Part shown: positions 62,501-64,000 of the stretch, piece after piece | Layout of the letters: each line of letters opens with the position of its first letter | Numbering within the stretch: position 1 is the first letter of the stretch | Program-made: the position numbers and the translations under genes | Notes under the pieces: generated by a model | Told to the model about the DNA's origin: nothing | The model's database searches: none | What the model saw: the letters and a program-made list of their open reading frames with translations, nothing else | Assembly (NCBI GenBank): GCA_007570785.1 | Contig: ML662465.1 | Coordinates: 7,607,898-7,671,897, forward strand | From: Antilocapra americana | Lineage: Eukaryota; Chordata; Mammalia; Artiodactyla; Antilocapridae | Reading direction: 5' to 3' | Length of the DNA: 64,000 nt

Positions 62501-63590
62501 AATATGTCAAAACACAGCAGATGTCAAATTAAATGAAGTTGCAGGTCGGATATGGACATCTATTAGAAAGAAGGAAAAGGGAACAATGCAAAGATAGGAA
62601 GTTAGATGCTTTTGAGACAAAAGATAATAGGAAACATAGTCATGGAGAATACAGAAAGGAATCATTGGTTTTTCCTCATCACTTTTTCATGTTCCCTCAG
62701 GGAAACTATTCAATAATTTAATTATTTCTGAATACATATACAAAAAGCATTATTGAACAATACTTACCTTACTATCTGCAATGAACTGTTAAGATCTATT
62801 CCATCACTCACCTCCTTGCCCCTCAAAAGACAAGATCAGCTATAACTTGCTAATGAGACACAACCCCTGAAAAACACTGCTATTGTGGATATTTATATGT
62901 TAGCTGGCCAGCATCTAAACTTGCCTATTCCCCACTCTGAGTAGTATTAGTGAGCATCCCCTACATTAATAAGAGGTAAGATTTTCCTTCCCATTTGTAC
63001 AGTTGTATGTACAAAGACCCAGTGACAGCTTAAAAATGATTCACAGTAATTCTTAAGAGTCCCATGTCAGTGAACAAGGGAATATACTTTTCTTTTTCCT
63101 TAAAAACACAAATGAAAAAAACTGCTTTTCTGATTAATTTAATTGGAGTTGAGTTCTGTTGTTTGCAAAAATCAACTTGACTGATAATCCTACTTGTAAG
63201 CATATCCAAGGGCTTCCCTGGTAGCTCAGCAGCAATGAATCTGCCTGCAATGCAGGAGATGTGGCAGGAGCCGGGGGGTTCAATCCCTGGGTTGGGAAGA
63301 TCCCCCTGGAGAAGGAAATGGCAACCCACTCCAGTATTCCTGCCTGAGAAATCCCATGGACAGAAGAGCCTGGTGGGCTACAGTCTACAGAGTGGCAAAG
63401 AGTCAGATATGATTTAGTGACTAAAAAACAACAATGCATATCTATAATAACCTTTAGAATGAGCAGATCACCAAACTAGAGTCATAATCATACCTTCCAT
63501 TGCTTTGGGCAAATTCCCAATTATTTGTTTCTTTTGCAGCCCAATGATATCAGCTAGGAAATCAGATGAAGGAGGAGGCAAGCGGAATTT
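26473..63590 (-). CDS. REXO5: REXO5 (RNA exonuclease 5, NEF-sp), 16 visible 3' coding exons
   Basis: REXO5 is a DEDDh-family 3'-5' RNA exonuclease. In Drosophila, Rexo5 trims snoRNA and rRNA 3' ends. In mammals it is a mainly nuclear/nucleolar protein, most expressed in germline. Minus-strand exons, 5' to 3', are 63590-63494, 60277-60134, 56331-56243, 54985-54870, 52700-52562, 52419-52325, 47934-47832, 45796-45705, 44969-44849, 36400-36296, 35813-35676, 32370-32278, 31652-31436, 31196-31012, 29840-29722 and 26554-26473. They sum to 1935 nt, or 644 residues plus stop, with matching intron phases and GT-AG borders throughout. In visible numbering, the exonuclease acids are Asp107/Glu109, Asp190, His238 and Asp243. 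Two RRM domains follow at about 372-440 and 460-540. About 130 N-terminal residues and the promoter lie beyond the right edge. No frameshift or stop is seen. Confidence 0.95.
26895..27010 (+). mobile_element. MIR SINE remnant
   Basis: 'gagcacttactgcaagtcaagcagtaagaactttatatg' follows the MIR core order, antisense to REXO5. A second weak MIR-like block occurs at 27085-27150. Confidence 0.5.
27412..27608 (+). mobile_element. Bov-tA-type SINE
   Basis: The head GTAAAGAATCTGCCTGCAATG leads to the CCTCTCCAGTAATCTTGCCTGG block and ends at GACTGAGCGAGTAACAC. Confidence 0.9.
27615..27785 (+). mobile_element. MIR SINE remnant
   Basis: 'tactagctgtgtgaccttaggcaagttgcttaacc' is a strong MIR core match. 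The Bov-tA at 27412 lies immediately upstream, perhaps inserted in the same MIR. Confidence 0.8.
27790..28900. other. REXO5 intron, no recognisable element
   Basis: This lies between the last two coding exons of REXO5. It has an 11-base T run near 28470 and otherwise nothing that I can name. Confidence 0.35.
28903..29130 (+). mobile_element. Bov-tA-type SINE
   Basis: The head CCCTGGTGGCTCAGTGG is tRNA-like and the body contains CCACTCCAGTATTCTTGCCTGG. It ends at GACTGAGCTATTAACACTTTC. An internal duplication (GGAACTTGGAATACC) enlarges it slightly. Confidence 0.9.
29160..29275 (+). mobile_element. MIR SINE remnant
   Basis: 'tacagctgggactagacccagagtcctgctcc' is the MIR 3' half, and weaker matches lie before it. 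Confidence 0.6.
29722..29840 (-). CDS. REXO5: REXO5 penultimate coding exon
   Basis: It follows GATCCTAG and encodes [20 protein letters not shown], then a cysteine-containing hydrophobic stretch ([19 protein letters not shown]). It ends at AAGAG|GTAAGG in phase 2. The DHPKIA...KIGKLY motif is the hallmark of the REXO5 C-terminal region. The opposite-strand ORFs over it are shadows. Confidence 0.92.
30105..30200 (+). mobile_element. MIR SINE remnant
   Basis: 'tgtgacctgggcaagtcattcactagctctc...ctcatctgctaaatgtgggac' is a clear MIR core. Confidence 0.75.
30321..30532 (+). mobile_element. Bov-tA-type SINE
   Basis: The copy runs from GGGATCCCTGGTGGCTCAGA through CCACTCCAGTATTCTTGCCTGG to GACACAACTGAGGGACTTCAC. 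It is little diverged. Confidence 0.92.
30664..30700. repeat. TA/CA microsatellite
   Basis: TGTGTATATATATATATACAT continues into ACACACAC. Confidence 0.8.
31012..31196 (-). CDS. REXO5: REXO5 coding exon (end of RRM2)
   Basis: It starts after TTTTCAG with GA TTC AAA and encodes [20 protein letters not shown] and [20 protein letters not shown], ending EQEALQ|gtgagt in phase 0. It supplies the last beta strand and helix of RRM2 and the conserved [10 protein letters not shown] linker. The first codon is split with the previous exon (Arg). Confidence 0.95.
31436..31652 (-). CDS. REXO5: REXO5 coding exon (linker and RRM2 start)
   Basis: It encodes [20 protein letters not shown], then the RRM2 RNP2-like [11 protein letters not shown] strand, and ends in the RNP1-like KRYCFLR region. 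The donor is CTTGA|GTAAGT. If the intron were retained, the frame would run 125 bases further to a stop. Confidence 0.96.
32278..32370 (-). CDS. REXO5: REXO5 coding exon (RRM1 second half)
   Basis: It follows TTCCTGCAG and encodes [20 protein letters not shown] and [11 protein letters not shown], which are the second helix and last strand of RRM1. It ends AAG|GTAAGG in phase 0. Confidence 0.95.
33101..33284 (+). mobile_element. CHR-type SINE
   Basis: GGACTTCCCTGGTGATCCAGTGGC is the tRNA-Glu-like head and GGGTTTGATCCCTGGTCAGG follows. An A-rich tail lies at about 33265. It is inserted in the L1. Confidence 0.88.
33537..33660 (+). mobile_element. CHR-type SINE
   Basis: The head contains TTTGTGGTCTAGTGGTTAGG and the body GGTTCAATCCCTGGTCAGGG. 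It ends in a C run and an A run. It is the second insertion into the same L1. Confidence 0.85.
34945..35172 (+). mobile_element. Bov-tA-type SINE
   Basis: TTTAATGGTAAAGAATCTGCC through CCATTCCAGTATTCCTGAG to GACATAACTGAAGTAACTG, with a short CA tail. Confidence 0.88.
35676..35813 (-). CDS. REXO5: REXO5 coding exon (RRM1 first half)
   Basis: It follows TTCTTGTAG and encodes [20 protein letters not shown], then [20 protein letters not shown], ending TYQ|gtaatg in phase 0. STVYAGPF is the RNP2-type strand and LKRLFKSFG the first helix of RRM1. Confidence 0.96.
35900..36225 (+). mobile_element. old L1/HAL1-like fragment
   Basis: 'tttatatacagggatttcacggcatcattatttggaatagcaaat' followed by 'actatgcagcacaaagattat' matches old L1/HAL1 3' sequence. 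The borders are uncertain. Confidence 0.55.
36296..36400 (-). CDS. REXO5: REXO5 coding exon
   Basis: It follows TTTTCTACAG and encodes [20 protein letters not shown] and then [15 protein letters not shown], ending AGG|GTAAGT in phase 0. This is the linker between the exonuclease and RRM1, with the conserved [14 protein letters not shown] stretch. Confidence 0.95.
38750..38837 (+). mobile_element. older BovB LINE, 5' piece of an interrupted copy
   Basis: Sense-strand BovB sequence encodes [18 protein letters not shown] (reverse-transcriptase region). It stops at ATGTACAGAG (38828-38837), and the same copy resumes at 41936. Confidence 0.85.
38828..38837. repeat. left target-site duplication of nested BovB
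   Basis: ATGTACAGAG here matches ATGTACGGAG at 41936-41945 with one mismatch. The pair borders the antisense BovB. Confidence 0.75.
38985..39422 (-). pseudogene. BovB ORF C-terminal segment
   Basis: It encodes the region after the reverse transcriptase fingers/palm: [45 protein letters not shown], a [10 protein letters not shown] stretch and the [14 protein letters not shown] end. It is open for 145 residues, in a different frame from the RT segment. Confidence 0.85.
39472..40215 (-). pseudogene. BovB reverse transcriptase segment
   Basis: An open 247-residue stretch contains the RT blocks in order: [34 protein letters not shown] (catalytic Asp), a [14 protein letters not shown] block and the [10 protein letters not shown] box (YADD catalytic pair). 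It is frameshifted relative to the downstream and upstream segments, so no intact protein is expected. Confidence 0.9.
40844..41434 (-). pseudogene. BovB endonuclease segment, C-terminal part
   Basis: APE-type endonuclease residues are visible: [10 protein letters not shown], a [19 protein letters not shown] strand with catalytic Asp, and a [12 protein letters not shown] segment with His. It is open for 196 residues and overlaps the N-terminal endonuclease frame at 41403-41434. Confidence 0.9.
41403..41957 (-). pseudogene. BovB endonuclease segment, N-terminal part
   Basis: It includes the [20 protein letters not shown] start (catalytic Asn), the [14 protein letters not shown] strand (catalytic Glu) and the leading SINE-like [14 protein letters not shown] peptide, which reflects the shared origin of Bov-A SINEs. 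Its last codons on the right run into the older BovB, so the first residues are not element-encoded. Confidence 0.88.
41936..42720 (+). mobile_element. older BovB LINE, 3' piece of the interrupted copy
   Basis: Sense BovB resumes with the duplicated ATGTACGGAG and continues (GAGTACATCATGCAAAAGCC) through the LLLGRK-type segment to the BovB 3' end at about 42720 (GACTGAGCCACTGAGCAAC). It is heavily frameshifted. Together with 38750-38837 it forms the host copy. Confidence 0.88.
42721..43010 (-). mobile_element. BovB LINE fragment, both ends missing
   Basis: Antisense BovB sequence covers the region from the YADD box vicinity (right end) to SHEI-LLL (left end). It has neither a 3' end nor a 5' end. 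It abuts the 3' end of the sense copy, so the junction needs rearrangement or deletion to explain it. Confidence 0.8.
43885..44108 (+). mobile_element. Bov-tA-type SINE
   Basis: The copy runs from a CTGCAGTGGTAATGAATCTG head through CCACTCCAGTATTCTTGCCTGG to GACACAACTGAGCATACTG. Confidence 0.88.
44849..44969 (-). CDS. REXO5: REXO5 coding exon
   Basis: It follows TGTTTACAG and encodes [20 protein letters not shown], then a serine-rich turn and [11 protein letters not shown], ending GAG|GTGAGT in phase 0. This is the linker after the exonuclease domain, and the family has the same [11 protein letters not shown] wording. Confidence 0.96.
45705..45796 (-). CDS. REXO5: REXO5 coding exon
   Basis: It follows TTCTTTTAAG and encodes [20 protein letters not shown] plus [10 protein letters not shown], ending ACAAG|GTAATA in phase 2. 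It is the poorly conserved linker. It lies between two BovB-bearing introns. Confidence 0.93.
45839..46482 (+). mobile_element. BovB LINE 3' end copy with perfect target-site duplication
   Basis: The element (45850-46471) covers the C-terminal ORF and the 3' end GACTGACTGAACTGAATT. It is flanked by AAAGTATTTGA at 45839-45849 and 46472-46482, an exact 11-base duplication. It is a 5'-truncated insertion in sense (+) orientation, antisense to REXO5. Confidence 0.92.
46890..47265 (-). mobile_element. L1-derived fragments, antisense (two ages)
   Basis: 'attttagatttgcagaaaaattataaag' resembles an older L1. The central 47040-47150 ('ttttattgagtatagttgatttacaatgttgtgttag') is the antisense artiodactyl L1 3'UTR. 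Around it the first type continues ('attaactaaagtccatgc'), suggesting nesting. Confidence 0.55.
47342..47428 (-). mobile_element. CHR-type SINE fragment
   Basis: 'tagttccctaaccagggataaaaaccatgccccc...gagtcttaaccactgg' is an antisense CHR 5' part. Confidence 0.8.
47832..47934 (-). CDS. REXO5: REXO5 coding exon (DEDDh motif III)
   Basis: It follows ACTTTCCAG and encodes [20 protein letters not shown] and [14 protein letters not shown], ending AAG|GTTAGT in phase 0. GHDATEDA carries the catalytic His and Asp (H-x4-D) of the DEDDh fold. Confidence 0.96.
47971..48095 (-). mobile_element. CHR-type SINE
   Basis: A T run (the A tail on the other strand) begins it, followed by 'attcctcgaccagggatagaacccac' and the tRNA-like end 'gttttaaccactgg'. 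Confidence 0.85.
48406..48625 (+). mobile_element. Bov-tA-type SINE
   Basis: GGCTTCCCAAGTGGCACTAG head, CTCACTCCAGTATTCGTGCC centre and GACACAACTGAAGCAAC end. Confidence 0.88.
48660..48776 (-). mobile_element. CHR-type SINE
   Basis: A T run followed by 'ggcatatgggtcttagtcccctgatcaaagatgg' and the tRNA-like end. It is more diverged than the copy at 47971. Confidence 0.75.
48965..51878. mobile_element. BovB LINE with 5' inversion (twin-priming type)
   Basis: Left segment 48965-51288 is antisense BovB, from the SHEI region at its left end to the start of the endonuclease ([17 protein letters not shown] leader) at its right end. Right segment 51291-51878 is sense BovB, from KITADGD to the 3' end GACTGAGCGACTGAACTGAAC. 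In consensus order the left end of the inverted part and the start of the 3' part are neighbours, with about 40 bases in common. That is the expected geometry of a single insertion with 5' inversion. Stops and frameshifts abound. Confidence 0.85.
48968..51238 (-). pseudogene. BovB reverse transcriptase and endonuclease remnants
   Basis: Open pieces at 48898-49269, 49345-49551 and 50998-51420 encode the SHE-type, RT ([19 protein letters not shown]) and endonuclease ([23 protein letters not shown]) segments. The Glu of the usual LGISE motif reads Lys here, so the catalytic site is lost. The YADD box is also changed to HADN. Confidence 0.8.
52325..52419 (-). CDS. REXO5: REXO5 coding exon (exonuclease core)
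   Basis: It follows CTCCTCAG and encodes [20 protein letters not shown] and [12 protein letters not shown], ending TTGGG|GTAAGT in phase 2. [11 protein letters not shown] is the conserved strand following motif II in this exonuclease family. Confidence 0.97.
52562..52700 (-). CDS. REXO5: REXO5 coding exon (DEDDh motif II)
   Basis: It follows TGTTGAAAG and encodes [20 protein letters not shown] and [20 protein letters not shown], then DLRALK, ending AAA|GTGAGT in phase 0. The GHSLDLDL segment carries the catalytic Asp of motif II. Confidence 0.97.
52968..53870 (+). mobile_element. L1 3' end (artiodactyl type)
   Basis: ORF2 C-terminal wording ('acaaacaataaatgctggagagagtttggag', 'cccattactgggcatatacc', 'gttcactgcagcactattta') is followed by the 3'UTR and 'aacacaatattgtaaaacaattatcctccaattaaa' plus an A tail. 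It is 5'-truncated and antisense to REXO5. Confidence 0.9.
53896..54000 (+). mobile_element. CHR-type SINE
   Basis: GGACTACCCTGGTGGTTCAG head, GATACCTGATTGGGGAAC body, then GATCCCACAAGCCACGAGGC. Confidence 0.85.
54001..54869. other. REXO5 intron, no recognisable element
   Basis: AT-rich sequence in which I see no exon or named repeat. Confidence 0.35.
54870..54985 (-). CDS. REXO5: REXO5 coding exon
   Basis: It follows TGATCTTTCAG and encodes [20 protein letters not shown], then [18 protein letters not shown], ending CACCAG|GTATTT in phase 2. This is the beta strand segment following the DxE motif, with RISLV and DELVKP conserved in DEDDh RNA exonucleases. Confidence 0.97.
55300..55510 (+). 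mobile_element. MIR SINE remnant
   Basis: 'tctcataataaccccatgaaatag...cctcacttcacagagggag' and later 'acaggcaaggccaggat' match the MIR core and 3' part in order. Confidence 0.65.
55711..56014 (+). mobile_element. full-length CHR-type SINE
   Basis: The tRNA-like head (CTGGTAGTCAAGTGATTAAG) is followed by the long artiodactyl body ('atgctgcttcggagtaactaagcccaag', 'actacaactacagagcagtccctgcttactgcaactagag') and a 12-base A tail. It is the most complete CHR in the window. Confidence 0.85.
56243..56331 (-). CDS. REXO5: REXO5 coding exon (DEDDh motif I)
   Basis: It follows TTCCTCCTAG and encodes [20 protein letters not shown] and PLFGLDCEM, ending ATG|GTAAGT in phase 0. GLDCEM carries the Asp and Glu of catalytic motif I (DxE). 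Confidence 0.97.
57035..59097 (+). mobile_element. L1 LINE, 3' 2 kb
   Basis: It begins inside ORF2 ('ttagtaaagttgcaggatataaaattaacac'), reads through the RT-end and C-terminal region (open pieces at 57328, 57431 and 58153 encode [46 protein letters not shown] and [11 protein letters not shown]) and the 3'UTR, and ends in an A-rich tail. It is antisense to REXO5. Several frameshifts mean no protein. Confidence 0.92.
59105..59665 (+). mobile_element. older L1 3' end
   Basis: 'agacagtctggtagttccttaaaaggat', 'ttattcacaacagccccaaagt', and 'gcaatagttgacaaaatctgtaaacatactg' match the L1MA-like 3' region. It directly follows the younger L1, which probably inserted nearby. Confidence 0.8.
59783..59794. 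repeat. 12-base G run
   Basis: A GGAGGGGGGGGGGGGTGGGAGG tract lies in a REXO5 intron, C-rich on the transcribed strand. Confidence 0.9.
60134..60277 (-). CDS. REXO5: REXO5 coding exon
   Basis: It follows TTTGTTTCAG with GG TCT TTA and encodes [20 protein letters not shown] and [20 protein letters not shown], then TYHFPLQ, ending CAAG|GTTGGT in phase 1. DPIIQKYG and [10 protein letters not shown] are strong REXO5 family matches. Confidence 0.97.
60608..60695 (+). mobile_element. BovB 3' tail remnant
   Basis: GATGGACAGGGAAGCCTGGC through GACATGACTGAGCAACTAAA to a CGAACTGAAACT end. Only the last 90 bases of BovB are left. Confidence 0.85.
60890..63200. other. REXO5 intron stretch
   Basis: AT-rich with no exon. 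61240-61400 resembles a diverged interspersed repeat ('ctcaagactttggacttatggag...gtggtgtaaccaaac...ttaagaaagatcaatct') that I cannot name. Nothing else was recognised. Confidence 0.35.
63208..63436 (+). mobile_element. Bov-tA-type SINE
   Basis: GGCTTCCCTGGTAGCTCAGC head, GCAACCCACTCCAGTATTCC centre and GATATGATTTAGTGACTAAA end. It lies about 60 bases from the next REXO5 exon. Confidence 0.92.
63494..63590 (-). CDS. REXO5: REXO5 first visible coding exon
   Basis: It follows GTATTTTCAG and encodes [20 protein letters not shown] and then [12 protein letters not shown], ending GAAG|GTATGA in phase 1. It corresponds to about residue 131 of a roughly 774-residue protein. Earlier exons are outside the window to the right. 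Confidence 0.94.
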
Positions 63591-64000
63591 CTGAAAATAC
63601 ACAATAGGTTTTTACAAAAATGTTTGAAAGTAGTTAAAATACTGTCAAAGATCTAGACTTTATCAGCTCAGTGCTATGAAAAATCTGGACCTTAAGTGTT
63701 TGCATTGTAAAATGAGAACTGTTTCCTTAACGTGTAAAAATGACTGAATAAATGAAGCACCATTTATCCTACCCTAGCGATTTTCTTTGCTCCCCTGACT
63801 ACATATTACACTAAAGAAACAAACATTAAAAACATGTGTAACTCAGAAAAGCAAAGTACCCTTTATTTTTCAAAGTACTTTCATATCCATTACTTCAGTG
63901 GATAACATGCCAGGTAAAAATGACACAGAAAAGCAGTGATTTTCAGGCTCACCTGGGCTTAAATTCTAGCTCGACCACTTACTAGCTGTAACTTGGACGC

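Noticed and set aside
1..64000. CRISPR arrays, operons, prophages or bacterial features
   Set aside because: The window is mammalian nuclear DNA, and the recurring units are dispersed SINE and LINE copies rather than regularly spaced direct repeats.
1..64000. Endogenous retrovirus
   Set aside because: I saw no LTR pair, primer-binding site or gag/pol/env frames. The reverse transcriptase frames found belong to non-LTR BovB and L1 elements.

Overview
This is nuclear DNA from a ruminant, almost certainly a bovid. It contains many BovB (RTE-class) LINE copies, the BovB-derived Bov-tA/Bov-A2 SINEs, tRNA-Glu-like CHR SINEs and artiodactyl-type L1 3' ends. The genes are split by GT-AG introns and encode recognisable mammalian proteins. 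I cannot separate cattle from sheep, goat, buffalo or similar species by reading alone.

Two real protein-coding genes are present and they converge (tail to tail). DCUN1D3 lies on the + strand. Its complete 304-residue coding sequence sits in two exons (14100-14530 and 15910-16393), preceded by a 5'UTR acceptor at 13995 and followed by a long AT-rich 3'UTR with candidate poly(A) signals at 18119 and 21274. REXO5 (RNA exonuclease 5, also NEF-sp) lies on the - strand. I reconstructed 16 coding exons from 63590 down to a TGA stop at 26473-26475. All have GT-AG borders and intron phases that match from exon to exon, giving an uninterrupted 644-residue C-terminal part. The N-terminal exons lie beyond the right edge. 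The DEDDh exonuclease motifs and both RRM domains are intact. The same pair is tail to tail in other mammals, so this is conserved synteny.

Layout: 1-13994 is probably the 5'UTR intron of DCUN1D3, with SINEs and BovB pieces. 13995-21290 is the body of DCUN1D3. 21290-26310 is the short convergent intergenic gap. 26310-63590 is REXO5, whose introns hold most of the repeats: an old L1/HAL1 broken by a BovB cluster (37800-43800), a BovB with an internal inversion (48965-51878), and L1 3' ends at 52968, 57035 and 59105.

The two proteins are functionally unrelated. DCUN1D3 acts in cullin neddylation and REXO5 in 3'-5' RNA processing. I found no operon-like organisation, CRISPR, RNA gene or novel enzyme system. 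The most informative structures are in the retrotransposons: a nearly full-length BovB nested in an older BovB with a recognisable target-site duplication, a twin-priming-type inverted BovB, and inverted BovB pairs flanking REXO5 exons.
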